Positions 40,716 through 53,796 are shown, counted from the first letter of the stretch. The stretch is DNA of 64,000 nt from Rouxiella chamberiensis (GCF_026967475.1 NZ_CP114058.1:2108001-2172000); one strand, 5' to 3'. Numbers and translations are program-made. The notes: generated from the sequence alone by a model not told the origin.

Positions 40716-41270
40716 TCATGACTTCGCGATCGCGGCTTTCACCGCGTTGACCAGAATCGGGTCTTCAGGCGTCATGTCCGGTGCAAAGCGCTGAATAACC
40801 TGACCATCGCGGCCAATCAGAAATTTTTCAAAGTTCCAGAGGATGTTGCCTGGCTGAAGCGGTTCACGGCCTTTACTCGCCAGACGTTGATAAAACTCGC
40901 TGCCTTCGGGTTTGACCGCCTCGGATTTTGCGGCAATCAGGGATTTATAGAGCGGATGACGCCCTTCCCCGTTGACTTCAATTTTGCTGAACATCGGAAA
41001 ACTTACGCCAAACTGCGTGCTGCAAAAGGTCTGAATTTCTTCTTCCGTACCAGGTTCCTGCGCCCCGAATTCGTTGCACGGAAAGCCGAGCACCTCAAAA
41101 CCCTGCGCGTGCCACTGCCGATAAAGGCTTTCAAGCCCTTCGTATTGTCGGGTCAGGCCGCACTGAGAGGCGACGTTGACCACCAGCAGCACCTTGCCTT
41201 CATACGCGCCAAGGGTTGTCGATTTGCCATCGATGGTCGTCAGAGGGGTGGCATAGATTGCGTTGCTCAT
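40716..41270 (-). CDS. btuE: Thioredoxin/glutathione peroxidase BtuE
   Basis: The 184-residue glutathione-peroxidase-family enzyme reduces peroxides with thioredoxin or glutathione. The peroxidatic residue is Cys37 in Val-Ala-Ser-Gln-Cys-Gly-Leu-Thr; Trp-Asn-Phe-Glu-Lys-Phe completes the active-site signature. It sits between btuC and btuD as in E. coli but is not needed for B12 import there. Confidence 0.94.
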   Translation of the reverse strand: MSNAIYATPLTTIDGKSTTLGAYEGKVLLVVNVASQCGLTRQYEGLESLYRQWHAQGFEVLGFPCNEFGAQEPGTEEEIQTFCSTQFGVSFPMFSKIEVNGEGRHPLYKSLIAAKSEAVKPEGSEFYQRLASKGREPLQPGNILWNFEKFLIGRDGQVIQRFAPDMTPEDPILVNAVKAAIAKS

Positions 41271-41334
41271 GAGTCATCTCCTGTGTGAAATGTTTTGGAA
41301 AAAAGGTGAAAAGTCAGTGTCGGCCCGACGGCCG

Positions 41335-42342
41335 TTAATCGCCTTTGTCTGCACGCGACAGCAACCAGATAAACAGCGGTGCGCCCAAAATGGCCGTGAC
41401 CACACCCACGGGCAGCTCGGCTGACGAGAGCGCCATACGCGCGGTTACGTCGGCCAGCAGCAGCACGATACCGCCTGCCAGCGCGCAGGCGGGCAGGAGG
41501 CGGCGCTGATCGGTGATGCCGGACAAGCGTAACAGATGAGGGATAACGAGTCCGACAAAGCCGATTACGCCCGCGAGCGCCACGCTGATTCCGACTATCC
41601 AGCCCATCGCCAGCACCAGTAAATTACGCCATAGAACAACGGACAAGCCGAGTTGCTGTGCCTGACCAACGCCAAGCGACAGCAGATTGAGCGTTTTCCC
41701 CTGACAGCATAACCACACCAGCACGGGCAATAACAGCAGTCCCAACCAGGACTGACGCCAGTCGATGCCGCCAAAACCGCCCATCATCCAGTACATCAGT
41801 TGTCGTAAATCCAGACTGGAACTGAAATAAGTGACCCACGTCATCACGGCGCTGCAAATTATGCCGATAGCTACACCCACCAGCAGCAGGCGGGAGTGGG
41901 CGAAAAAGCGTTTTCGCGCAAAATGCAGCAACAGCAAGGTAACCGCCAGCGCGCCCATAACCGCACTCAGGCTCATCACCCAATCCGGCAGCAGGCCGTG
42001 ACCCAGCATGACACACGCGACCAGTGCCACGCCGCCACCGCTGGCCACGCCAAGCAATCCGGGTTCGGCCAGCGGATTTTCAAACAGCGATTGCATCACC
42101 GCCCCGCTCACGGCAAGCCCGGCCCCCACCAGAATCACGCCGAGCGCCCGAGGCAGGCGAATCTGCCAGATAAAGAGTCTGGCCTCGGACGACAACCATT
42201 GAGTAGGCCACAGCCAGCGTTCACCGGCGCACAGGCTGAACGTCAGCACCAGTATCAGCAGCGCCAGAAGCAGCCACAGGCGTTGGCTGTCACGGCGCTT
42301 GTGTTGCGATTCAAGCCGGGAAAATGTAGGAAACGATGACAT
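41335..42342 (-). CDS. btuC: Vitamin B12 ABC permease BtuC
   Basis: The 335-residue inner-membrane permease has about ten membrane segments. [10 protein letters not shown] and the cytoplasmic L-loop Gly-Phe-Val-Gly-Leu-Val-Ile-Pro-His, which contacts BtuD, are present. It is the same fold as HmuU elsewhere in the window, but gene order and similarity make it BtuC. Confidence 0.94.
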   Translation of the reverse strand: MSSFPTFSRLESQHKRRDSQRLWLLLALLILVLTFSLCAGERWLWPTQWLSSEARLFIWQIRLPRALGVILVGAGLAVSGAVMQSLFENPLAEPGLLGVASGGGVALVACVMLGHGLLPDWVMSLSAVMGALAVTLLLLHFARKRFFAHSRLLLVGVAIGIICSAVMTWVTYFSSSLDLRQLMYWMMGGFGGIDWRQSWLGLLLLPVLVWLCCQGKTLNLLSLGVGQAQQLGLSVVLWRNLLVLAMGWIVGISVALAGVIGFVGLVIPHLLRLSGITDQRRLLPACALAGGIVLLLADVTARMALSSAELPVGVVTAILGAPLFIWLLSRADKGD

Positions 42343-42435
42343 AGGGCGTGCTGCGGCTTCTGACTGATTATCTCCCTATATTAGACAGTTAACAGAGGAT
42401 TTGAATGCTTATTGCGAGGTGTCACGGAAAAATCA

Positions 42436-42472
42436 TAAAAAAAACCGCCGCATAACGATGCGACGGTCTGTC
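42436..42472 (-). terminator. Terminator of the DUF2502 gene
   Basis: A nine-bp stem with a G-U pair and a six-base loop is followed on the minus strand by eight T residues, 33 bases past the stop codon. Confidence 0.85.
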
Positions 42473-42504
42473 CGGATTGGCATTTTCAGGCTGTGCCGGA
42501 AGGC

Positions 42505-42919
42505 CTAGCGGTGCTGATCCTGCGGAGGCACAGGCTGGCCGTGGCCTGCGTTGTCTTTGGGACCATGATTATCCTGCGGGCCGTGGTTGCCGTGGTTCTG
42601 CTCGTGCTGCGGCTCGCGATGAGGTTGCGGTCTGCCTGCATCGTGTTTCGGCGGCGGCGCCGCTTCCCAGCGGTTGCCATGCCAATACATGCCGCGGCTG
42701 TTGCGCTCGCCCATGTGTTTGTTCTGGTGATTGCGCCACCACTGCGGCGTGCGCCAGTCATAGCCATCCCAGTAATCGCCACGGGAGTTTTTATCACCAA
42801 TGTGAATGGATCCACCTGGCACGTTCAGATCGACGGATACGGTTCGCCTGCGCAACATTAACCTGAGCAAGAGCAGGCAGGGCCAACGCGATACACAGCA
42901 TCAAATGAGATTTTTTCAC
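42505..42919 (-). CDS. DUF2502 (YpeC-like) secreted protein (one extra base)
   Basis: A GTG start at 42919, with AAGGTG upstream, opens a signal peptide (Val-Lys-Lys-Ser-His-Leu then a hydrophobic stretch to Ala-Gln-Ala). The frame breaks at GGTTC (42841-42845). Deleting one base gives Ala-Asn-Val-Ser-Val-Asp-Leu followed by two copies of a Gly-Asp/Glu-Lys/Arg-Asn-Ser-Arg-Gly-x-Tyr-Trp unit, as in the DUF2502 family. The C-terminal half is a low-complexity tail rich in His, Pro, Gln, Asp and Asn. Restored length is 137 residues. Function is unknown; it is probably periplasmic. Confidence 0.75.
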
Positions 42920-43202
42920 ACAGTTCACCTTAATATTATTGTTCTGCGAAATATTACAGATCTGCGGAATTTATATCAGGGGGAATAAAGGGTGACTATG
43001 AGAATAAAAGAGCTTTTCGTTTGCCTTGCAGCTAATTTACAATAAACGCACAAATGTATCCCACCTGAAATAAATCAGCAGAATTTTGCGTAAATAAGCT
43101 TCAATTTTCATAATTACGCTAACAACTCTTAACGTTAGTCTGACAACAACGTTTCCTTGTTTTATTTATAATCGGACTGTTTAATCAAACAAAGGAATTA
43201 TT

Positions 43203-43356
43203 ATGCGTCGTTTATTGGCATTTGTTACGGTAGCTCTGGTCGCGTGTAGCCTGAGCGGCTGCCTGTTCCCTCCGGTTCTGGGGCCCTGGCGGCGGCGGTG
43301 GTCACGGCGGTGGTGGTGGTGGCGGCGGTTGGCATGGCGGCGGCCCTGGCCGTTAA
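43203..43356 (+). CDS. Small glycine-rich lipoprotein (one extra base)
   Basis: The first 20 residues are a lipoprotein signal ending Leu-Ser-Gly-Cys. Read as given, the tail becomes an implausible Trp/Arg-rich peptide. Deleting one G in GGTTC (43274-43278) turns it into an almost pure Gly tail with two His and one Trp, ending Gly-Pro-Gly-Arg-stop at 43356, total 50 residues. The strong codon-level fit makes the second reading more likely. A terminator follows. Function is unknown; other enterobacteria have similar short Gly/His lipoproteins. Confidence 0.7.
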
Positions 43357-43424
43357 TATCACGCTCGCTTAATCGCCCTGCAATGTATTTATTGCATCAA
43401 GCCGGTTAATACAGTGAATCATAC

Positions 43425-43450
43425 TAAAAGGGGCTGCGGTCCCTTTTTTA
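43425..43450 (+). terminator. Terminator of the glycine-rich lipoprotein gene
   Basis: A stem AAAAGGGG with TCCCTTTT around a six-base loop and a T-run lies 70 bases past the stop. Confidence 0.75.
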
Positions 43451-43647
43451 TTTGACTTTAATCATCCGGTCAATAATAAATAAACCTCGCGCCTTAAACC
43501 CTTTCAGAAAAGACTTCCCTTCTCTCCTGCGACGAAATTTAATCTATCAGACTATTCCTGAAGATCCCAACACCTTAACGTTATCTTTTCATTTCTGGCG
43601 AATAATTTTCAAACGACACACTTAAGTCATATTTCCGCTGATTTATG

Positions 43648-43683
43648 CACAAAAAAAAGGCCGCGATGTGCGGCCTTTTTATC
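43648..43683 (-). terminator. Terminator after ihfA
   Basis: A nine-bp perfect stem (43656-43664 with 43670-43678) is followed on the minus strand by eight T residues. It ends the pheST-ihfA transcript. The rest of 43451-43647 holds no recognisable gene. Confidence 0.92.
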
Positions 43684-43691
43684 AGTCGTGC

Positions 43692-43988
43692 TTATTCTTT
43701 CGGAGTGGCGTTTTCCACTCTGCTTTTCAACTTCTGTCCTGGACGGAAGGTCACCACACGGCGCGCCGTAATAGGAATGTCCTCGCCAGTTTTCGGGTTA
43801 CGCCCCGGACGTTGGTTTTTGTCACGCAGATCAAAATTGCCAAAGCCAGACAATTTAACTTGTTCACCGTTCTCCAAAGCACGACGTACTTCTTCAAAGA
43901 ACAGCTCAACCAGGTCTTTGGCATCCCGTTTGCTCAGCCCGAGCTTCTCAAACAGGTGTTCTGACATTTCAGCTTTAGTAAGCGCCAT
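43692..43988 (-). CDS. ihfA: Integration host factor subunit alpha
   Basis: The 98-residue DNA-bending protein pairs with IhfB. The beta-arm region Arg-Pro-Gly-Arg-Asn-Pro-Lys-Thr-Gly, with the intercalating proline, is intact, and the sequence is nearly identical to E. coli IhfA. It follows pheT by four bases, the conserved pheST-ihfA operon arrangement. Confidence 0.97.
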   Translation of the reverse strand: MALTKAEMSEHLFEKLGLSKRDAKDLVELFFEEVRRALENGEQVKLSGFGNFDLRDKNQRPGRNPKTGEDIPITARRVVTFRPGQKLKSRVENATPKE

Positions 43989-43992
43989 AGGT

Positions 43993-46381
43993 TCAATCCC
44001 TCAAGGATGCTTGGAATCGCTGTTTTAGGGCCTCTACACATCTTGCAACAGTAGCGGCGATCTCCTCTTCTTCCAGTGTACGAGCGGTATCCTGCAATAC
44101 CAGACTGATAGCCAGGCTTTTAAAACCATCCGCTACGCCCCTGCCACGGTACACGTCAAATAAGTTTACGCCAACTACCTGATTTGCGCCAACTTTCTTA
44201 CACTCTACCAAAATATCGTCTGCGGCGACGTTTTCAGGCACGACAATCGCGATGTCGCGACGGTTCGCCGGGAAGCGCGAAATCTCGTGCGCATCAGGCA
44301 GGACGCGGTCTGCGAGCTTATTCCACAGCATTTCGAACACCACCGTACGACCATTCAGGTCCAGTTTACGCTCGAGCTCAGGATGCACTACTCCAATGAA
44401 ACCAATACGTTCGCCGTGTAAATAAATGGCAGCACTCTGTCCCGGATGCAGCGCCGGATTGACTTCGGCCTTGAACTGAATATCGTCCAATTTGCCGGTA
44501 AGCTCAAGAATCGCCTCAAGATCACCTTTCAAATCGTAGTAGTCAACCGCATTGCGCGCCAGGTCCCAATGTTCCTCATTGCGATTGCCTGCAATGACAC
44601 CAGACAGCATGACATCCTGACGGATACCCAAATAAGCTTCGGAATCAGGCACAAAGCGCAGGCCACTTTCGAACAGACGGACGCGACCCTGCTGACGATT
44701 CTGGTTATAAACCACTGAAGAAAGCAAACCTGTCCATAAAGAGAGGCGCATTGCAGACATTTCGACGGAAATCGGGCTTGGCAGCATCAGCACGTCTTCG
44801 CCCGGATGCAGCCATTGCTGCACTTTAGGATCGACAAAGCTGTAGGTAATCGCTTCCTGGAAACCGCGGTCAACCAGCAGATTTTTAACACGTTTCAGCG
44901 ACAGGTCGGCTTCGCGATGCTGGGTCATGACCAAATCGGCCTTGACCGGCACATCCGGAATATTGTTGTAGCCGTAAACACGTGCCACTTCTTCCACCAG
45001 ATCTTCTTCGATTTCCATGTCGAAACGCCAGCTTGGTGCAACGGCAACCCAGCGACCTTCCTGCACCTCGACCTGGCAACCCAGACGCTGAAGGATATCG
45101 GTCACTAGCGCATCTTCCACGTGGTGACCAATCAGACGATCCAGTTTTTCACGGCGCAGCGTAATGCTGGCCGCTTTCGGCAAGGTGGATTCGGTTGTTG
45201 CATCGATAACCGGACCCGCCTGTCCGCCGCAGATTTCCAGCAGCAGCGCAGTGGCACGCTCCATCGCCTGGTATTGCAGCGCAGAGTCGACGCCACGCTC
45301 GTAACGGTGCGAAGCGTCGGTATGCAGACCCTGACGACGTGCACGGCCGGTAATGGACAGCGGATTGAAGAATGCGCACTCCAGCAGCACGTCCTGCGTC
45401 TGGTTCGTTGACGCCGGAATGCTCGCCGCCGAAAATTCCGCCCATCGCCAGCGCCTTGTTGTGGTCGGCAATGACAAGCACGTCGTCGTTCAGCTTGGCA
45501 GTGGTGCCATCAAGCAGCGTCAGCGTTTCGTCTTTCCGAGCCAGACGCACGACAATGCCGCCTTCAATGCGGTTCAGGTCGAATGCATGCATCGGCTGAC
45601 CCAGCTCGAGCAGCACGTAGTTGGTGATATCAACCACGGGATCGATGGAGCGGATACCGCAGCGACGCAGCTTTTCGCTCATCCACAGCGGCGTGGCCGC
45701 CGCTACGTTGATGCCTTTGACAACGCGACCCAGATAGCGCGGACAGGCGTCGGTCGCCTGCACATCGATGGGCAGCACGTCGCCAATGGTAGCCGGTACG
45801 GCGTCCATCGCCGGCGCATTCAGCGGCAGCTGGTTGATCACGGCAACATCGCGGGCAATACCGATAATGCCGAGACAGTCGGCACGGTTCGGGGTGACGC
45901 TGATTTCGATGGTGTTGTCATCGAGTTGCAGGAATTCACGGATATCGGTACCGATTGGCGCATCCAGCGGCAACTCGATGATCCCTTCGCTTTCGACATT
46001 GATGCCCAGCTCGCCGAAGGAGCACAGCATACCTTCGGACGGCTCGCCACGCAGCTTGGCGGCCTTGATTTTGAAATCGCCCGGCAGAACGGCACCGACG
46101 GTAGCCACGGCCACTTTCAGGCCCTGACGGCAGTTTGGTGCGCCGCAGACGATGTCCAGCAGACGATCGCCGCCGACGTTGATTTTGGTCACGCGCAGTT
46201 TGTCGGCATTCGGGTGCTGACCGCACTCGACGACTTCACCCACGACCACACCGTGGAAAGCCCCGGCAACGGCGTCGACGCCGTCAACTTCCAGACCGGC
46301 CATGGTAATTTGTTCGGATAATTCTTCGCTGCTGATGGCTGGGTTTACCCACTCGCGCAACCAGAGTTCACTGAATTTCAT
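43993..46381 (-). CDS. pheT: Phenylalanyl-tRNA synthetase beta subunit (one extra base)
   Basis: PheT forms the alpha2-beta2 enzyme with PheS. The N-terminal frame shows the tRNA-binding (EMAP) domain and B3/B4 editing domain up to Gly-Glu-His-Ser-Gly-Val-Asn-Glu. An extra base in GGTTC (45402-45406) shifts the frame. Deleting it gives Gln-Thr-Gln-Asp-Val-Leu-Leu-Glu-Cys and continues to the FDX-ACB anticodon-binding domain. Restored length is 795 residues, the same as E. coli. The gene is essential, so the break cannot be real in a living haploid cell without a second copy. Confidence 0.94.
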
Positions 46382-46395
46382 GTGATATTCCCGCC

Positions 46396-47578
<1,183 letters not shown>

Positions 47579-47637
47579 GCTTGCAGAACCTTAATCATCA
47601 CACTGGAGATCCGGAGGTGTAGGCTTTCCGGAAATAT

Positions 47638-47663
47638 AAAAGAGGGAGCAAGCTCCCTCTTTC
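47638..47663 (-). terminator. Terminator after rplT
   Basis: An 11-bp stem (47639-47649 with 47652-47662) lies just past the rplT stop. The T-run is short, so some read-through into pheM-pheST is likely, as in E. coli. Confidence 0.7.
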
Positions 47664-47670
47664 ACCTGAC

Positions 47671-48042
<372 letters not shown>

Positions 48043-48086
48043 TTATTCTTGATTAAAAAAAGTGATATATCTTTACGGATATATTT

Positions 48087-48284
48087 TTAAGCGTACGGCA
48101 AGCATGCAGCAACCAGACCCAAATCGTTCTTGGATACTTGGCCTTTTGGACGCAGGTGACGTTTACGCTTAGTCGATTTTTTGGTCAGAATGTGACGCAG
48201 GTTAGCGTGCTTACGCTTAAAACCGCCATTGGCAGTCTTTTTGAAGCGTTTAGCGGCGCCGCGTACTGTTTTGATCTTTGGCAT
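48087..48284 (-). CDS. rpmI: 50S ribosomal protein L35
   Basis: The 65-residue very basic protein starts Met-Pro-Lys-Ile-Lys-Thr as in E. coli. In-frame codons upstream of 48284 are leader, not L35. Confidence 0.97.
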   Translation of the reverse strand: MPKIKTVRGAAKRFKKTANGGFKRKHANLRHILTKKSTKRKRHLRPKGQVSKNDLGLVAACLPYA

Positions 48285-48383
48285 TATAAATAATTCCACT
48301 TCGCATTGTTGATAACATGAATCAGTAAGGCGAACATGACCCACAGTGTGCGAACACACCGTGAGCCAGGCTACTTGAGAGCC

Positions 48384-48938
<555 letters not shown>

Positions 48939-50866
48939 TTATTCCTCCAGTTGATGAAGACTTCTGCTGCGGATCTCCGCTAACAGTTTGTCTACGACTT
49001 CGCTAACGTCCATGCTTCCCAGGTCTTTACCGCGGCGGGTACGAACGGCAACTTTGCCTGCTTCGACCTCTTTATCACCACAAACCAACATATAGGGAAC
49101 ACGACGCAGCGTGTGTTCGCGAATTTTAAAGCCAATCTTCTCATTTCTCAAGTCGGCTTTAACGCGAATACCTGCATCTTGCAGTTTTTTGGTCAATTCT
49201 TCGACGTAGGCAGCCTGTGTATCGGTAATATTCATTACCACTACCTGTACCGGAGCAATCCAGGTTGGGAAGAAGCCCGCGTATTCTTCGGTCAGAATAC
49301 CAATGAAGCGTTCCATTGAACCCAAAATGGCTCGGTGAATCATAACCGGGGTCTTACGATCGTTGCTTTCGCCGATGTAAGTGGCGTCTAAACGCTCCGG
49401 TAATGAAAAGTCGAGCTGCACGGTACCACACTGCCACGCACGATCCAAACAATCATGCAAGGTAAATTCAATTTTTGGTCCGTAGAAGGCCCCTTCGCCC
49501 GGCTGATATTCGAAAGCGATGTTATTTTCGACTAACGCAGCGGCAAGGTCTTTCTCGGCACGGTCCCACATTTCGTCGGTACCGATACGCTTGGCAGGAC
49601 GGGTGGACAGCTTGACTACCACTTTTTCGAAGCCAAAGGTGCCGTACACATCATAGACCATTTTGATGCAGCTGTTCACTTCGGTGCGAACCTGCTCTTC
49701 GGTACAGAAGATGTGGGCGTCGTCCTGAGTGAAGCCACGCACACGCATCAGGCCGTGCAGGGCACCCGACGGCTCGTTGCGGTGACAGCTACCAAATTCG
49801 GCCATGCGCAGCGGCAGATCGCGATAAGACTTCAACCCCTGGTTGAAAATCTGCACGTGACCCGGGCAGTTCATCGGCTTGATGCAATATTCACGGTTCT
49901 CGGAAGAGGTGGTGAACATCGCTTCCTTGTAGTTGTCCCAGTGTCCGGTTTTTCCCAGAGCACGCGGTCCATCATGAACGGGCCCTTGACTTCCTGATAC
50001 TGGTACTCTTTCAGCTTCATGCGCACGAAAGCTTCCAGCTCGCGGAAGATAGTCCAGCCGTCATTGTGCCAGAACACCATACCCGGCGCTTCTTCCTGCA
50101 TGTGGTACAGGTCAAGCATCTTGCCGATTTTACGGTGATCGCGCTTGCCCGCTTCTTCCAGACGCTGCAGGTAGGCATTCAGCTGCTTCTTGTCAGCCCA
50201 TGCCGTGCCGTAGATACGCTGCAACATTTTGTTGTCGCTGTCGCCACGCCAGTAGGCACCGGAGGTTTTCTGCAGTTTGAAATGATGGCAGAAACGCATG
50301 TTCGGTACGTGCGGACCCCGACACATATCGACGTATTCTTCGTGATGATACAGGCCGGGACGGTCGTCATGGCTGATGTTTTCATCAAGAATGGCAATCT
50401 TGTACTGCTCGCCGCGACTCTCGAAGGTGTCGCGCGCTTCCTGCCAGCTGACTTTCTTTTTGACGACGTCGTAATTCTTTTCAGCCAGTTCGTGCATGCG
50501 CTTTTCAAGCAGATCCAGATCTTCCTGGGTCAGCGTGTGGTCCAGATCGACGTCGTAATAGAAACCGTTGTCGATGGTAGGACCGATAGCCATCTTGGTG
50601 TTGGGCCAGAGTTGCTTGATGGCATGACCCAGCAGGTGCGCGCAGGAGTGACGGAGAATTTCCAGACCGGCATCGTCTTTTGCGGTAATGATGGCTAACT
50701 GAGCATCGTTCTCGATGAGATCGCCGGCGTCAACCAGCTCACCGTTTACCCGACCGGCGATACAGGCTTTCGCCAGACCCGGACCGATATCCAGTGCTAC
50801 ATCATAGGGAGAAACGGGATGATCAAACTGACGCTGACTTCCGTCAGGGAGAGTAATAACAGGCAT
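48939..50866 (-). CDS. thrS: Threonyl-tRNA synthetase (one base missing)
   Basis: ThrS has a TGS domain (about 1-61), an editing domain (His-Ser-Cys-Ala-His and Cys-Arg-Gly-Pro-His), a class II catalytic core and an anticodon domain. The frame breaks in a T5 run (49949-49953, plus strand; six expected). With one more base, [10 protein letters not shown] is restored, and then motif 2 and the zinc ligands. Restored length is 642 residues, as in E. coli. It is essential, so the break is almost surely a sequence error. In E. coli ThrS binds its leader and represses itself; the 249-base leader here (50867-51115) was not folded. Confidence 0.94.
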
Positions 50867-51115
50867 GTTCTTTCCTTATCTACAGTGGTGCCCCACACGA
50901 CAGAGCACATATAGAAAAATATATGTATTTGAGTTCATCTGGTTTATCGCGCTATTCGACTTTACCTTGCCAAATATGTACACGCCTAAGCTCGAAATAC
51001 GGCGGAGTTTAGGGTGTGACGCGAAAAACTGGGTAGAGTGTAGCACCCGTAAAGCGCATTTTTCCAGCAACTTACACGGATGCAGCACATTTTATTCGTC
51101 GGACTGTCCGTGAAC

Positions 51116-51748
51116 CTAGCGCATCGCCAGATAGGCGTTGTTCACTTTCCACAGATAGCGCGGTGCCTGAGCGGCAGGATGGTTGTTCTGAATATGCCTG
51201 TAAAACTGCTGCGGGGTCATCTGATTGATTTTCGCAACGGCATAGACCCGGTCTTTCGAGAAGGTTCGTAGCAGTGCACCGGCGCCGTTTGCATAAGCAA
51301 CTGTCGTGGCATAACGCAGGGTCTCGGGATTGTTGATCCCGGCCAGCTGCTGCTGCAACATGCTTAGGTAAGCGGTGCCCAAATCGATATTCACGCTCGG
51401 GTCTTTCAGGGCAGAGGTCGAAGGCTGCCCGTTGCGCCCTTTCAGACGGTAGGCGTCGCGACCGGCGGTCGAGGCCTTGAGCTGCATTAATCCGACGGCA
51501 TTGGATTTGCTGACGGCGGCCGGATTAAATCCGGATTCGACCTGAATAATGGCCTTGACCAGTGTTTCATCAACCCCATAGGTGCTGGCGGCCTGCTTGA
51601 TAACACTTCCGTATGGCCCCTGATGCATAAGCGAAGGGGTGTCGGGGATACGTTGTTGTGGAAGCAATCTGCTTGTTTGCGTTGGGGTTTCTTTCGCGCA
51701 CCCAACCAATAGTAGCGCTGTCGTCAAATAGAGAAATTTGAGTTTCAA
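51116..51748 (-). CDS. emtA: Membrane-bound endo-lytic transglycosylase (MltE/EmtA), TTG start
   Basis: The GH23 lytic transglycosylase cleaves glycan strands endolytically. Catalytic Glu lies in Gln-Val-Glu-Ser-Gly-Phe-Asn-Pro, followed by Gly-Leu-Met-Gln-Leu-Lys. A TTG at 51748 opens Lys-Leu-Lys-Phe-Leu-Tyr and a hydrophobic stretch to the lipobox Leu-Val-Gly-Cys, giving 210 residues (E. coli 203). In-frame sequence further upstream gives no sensible signal peptide. The sequence is similar to E. coli MltE, though the locus differs. The 323-base gap to yniA (51749-52071) holds no recognisable gene. Confidence 0.87.
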   Translation of the reverse strand: MKLKFLYLTTALLLVGCAKETPTQTSRLLPQQRIPDTPSLMHQGPYGSVIKQAASTYGVDETLVKAIIQVESGFNPAAVSKSNAVGLMQLKASTAGRDAYRLKGRNGQPSTSALKDPSVNIDLGTAYLSMLQQQLAGINNPETLRYATTVAYANGAGALLRTFSKDRVYAVAKINQMTPQQFYRHIQNNHPAAQAPRYLWKVNNAYLAMR

Positions 51749-52071
51749 ATGAGTTATCTCGCAGCAAGGACGAAAGCAAGCATATACATATTTTTTGAGC
51801 ACCTGAATATATTTTTCGACTAATATCAAGAATGGTAGATGAAACAAGGATCTGAGGATTTAGTCGATCGGATAAATCCTGTATTAATGTCAGGTTTCGT
51901 ATAGACGCCGTTATATAGCATTTTTTAAACCGCTTTCCCGATTTACATTATCGAAACGGATAATCTTTATAACAGGGATATTTTCGGTCAGGCTGTGCAG
52001 TCGATCGGAGTTTTTACGCGTGAGAAACGCTAACGTAATGAATTATCAGGCCAGTCAGAAGGGGTAATACC

Positions 52072-52935
52072 ATGTGGCAAGCCGTTAATCGTCTGTTGAG
52101 TGAACATCTGGGTAAAGCCGAAATTCGTGAACGCGTCGAGTTGCCCGGAGGCGAAATTCATGCCGCCTGGCGGGTTAATTACGGCGACCACGAAGTCTTT
52201 GTTAAATGTAATTCCCGAGAGATGTTACCTCTCTTTGCCGCCGAAGCCGATCAGCTGGCGATGCTGGCAAAGAGTAAAACGGTAGCCGTCCCCGATGTTT
52301 ACGGCGTGGGCAGCGATCGCGACTACAGCTTTTTGCTGCTGGAATACCTGCCGATGACGTCGCTTGATGTCGACAACGCCTACCTTTTGGGTCAACAGCT
52401 CGCCGCCTTGCATCAGTGGAGCGAACAGCTCGAATTCGGACTGGATTTCGACAACGAACTGGCAACGGTGCCGCAGCCAAACGCCTGGCAACGCAAATGG
52501 TCAACCTTCTTCTCGCAGCAGCGCATTGGCTGGCAACTGCAACTGGCGGCCGAAAAAGAGATTATTTTCGGCGATACCGAACTCATCATCGAGCGCGTGA
52601 GAGCTAGATTGCAAAACCACCAGCCGCAGCCTTCCCTGCTGCACGGCGATCTCTGGCCCCACAATTGTGCGCAGTCGGAACACGGACCGGTCATTTTCGA
52701 TCCGGCCTGCTACTGGGGTGACCGCGAATGCGATCTCGCCATGCTGCCGCTCTATCCCAATATTCCTTCGCAACTGTTCGACGGTTATCAAAGCATGACG
52801 ACACTTCCGGCGGGCTATATTGAACGCCAGCCGGTGTATCAACTTTATTATTTATTGAATCGCAGCAACCTGTTTGGCGGCCAGCACAGCGTGGTGGCAC
52901 AGCGCGCCATTGAACGTTTATTGCAGGAAACCTAA
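52072..52935 (+). CDS. yniA: Fructosamine kinase family protein YniA
   Basis: The 287-residue protein has an aminoglycoside-phosphotransferase-like kinase fold. The Leu-Leu-His-Gly-Asp-Leu-Trp-Pro-His-Asn catalytic loop and a later Phe-Asp-Pro-Ala metal motif are visible. The family phosphorylates ketoamines on glycated proteins or small molecules; the E. coli substrate is not settled. AAGGGG precedes the ATG. It carries an uncorrupted GAACAG (52423-52428), so not every such site is affected by indels. Confidence 0.9.
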   Translation: MWQAVNRLLSEHLGKAEIRERVELPGGEIHAAWRVNYGDHEVFVKCNSREMLPLFAAEADQLAMLAKSKTVAVPDVYGVGSDRDYSFLLLEYLPMTSLDVDNAYLLGQQLAALHQWSEQLEFGLDFDNELATVPQPNAWQRKWSTFFSQQRIGWQLQLAAEKEIIFGDTELIIERVRARLQNHQPQPSLLHGDLWPHNCAQSEHGPVIFDPACYWGDRECDLAMLPLYPNIPSQLFDGYQSMTTLPAGYIERQPVYQLYYLLNRSNLFGGQHSVVAQRAIERLLQET

Positions 52936-53065
52936 TCAGCTTTTCAGGGGTTTGCCTGTAATTGTTTACCCACAAAAAAGCCTGACCATAATAATATGAT
53001 CAGGCTTTGTTTTTTTCAGGAATAATTCAGCTTTTACTCAGCTTTTACTCAGACTGATTACGTCG

Positions 53066-53616
53066 CTATGAAGGAATCAGGCCTAATAGTTTCATCACGA
53101 AATAGGCGGCAATCGCAATAATCAGCGGCAGAATATAGAGCGGGAAATATTGCAGGAAAATCGTGTGGCGAGGAATGACAATTCGCTCTTCGATTTGCTG
53201 CTGCGTGCGCGCCTCGGTGGTTTTGGTTTGTTCCAGAATCATTTGATCCTGCACGCCTTCGCGGATGTGTCTTACCTGACGTGACATGCGCGCCCCACTC
53301 GCCTGCAAGGCCAACCCGACAAAAATCAGCCAGTAAATCAGGAGGAACATGAAGTTGGCGCTGGTCAAGCCCTGCCCCAGCACCGGAAGCGGCGCGTTGT
53401 TCCAGAAGACGTGCAGGAACGGGGTGTTGAACTTGGCCATATCCACCATCACATGCACAAAATCGACCATTACTGCGTTGATGCCCTTTTCAGCTCTGGC
53501 CTGCTCGTAAAAAAGTTGAGCAGCGAAATAACCGTCGAGAGCAACGCAGGGATAAAAATCACCCATCCCAAGATGCGTTTTAAGACGGCGACGCGCCCTG
53601 CCTGTTGATACGTCAT
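53066..53616 (-). CDS. yniB: Inner-membrane protein YniB (one base missing)
   Basis: The start at 53616 (Met-Thr-Tyr-Gln-Gln-Ala-Gly-Arg) aligns with E. coli YniB. The frame breaks in a T4 run (53488-53491, plus strand; five expected), after which Lys-Gly-Ile-Asn-Ala-Val-Met continues the family sequence. Restored length is 183 residues (E. coli 178), with three to four membrane segments. Function is unknown. It is divergent from yniC. Confidence 0.85.
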
Positions 53617-53796
53617 GAATTCCCCTTGTTAGGACGTCTCGTTTGAGAGGTCAGTTTAACCATAGTTAACGAAAGACGCCCAAAATTTTAGGTAACATCT
53701 TTTGGTCACTCACTATTTCATCGGGAAGCCGCCAAGATGTCTATGCTATGCTCCGTGAGACAACCCGCAAATTCAGTGTAATAGGGAGTGGTAAAA

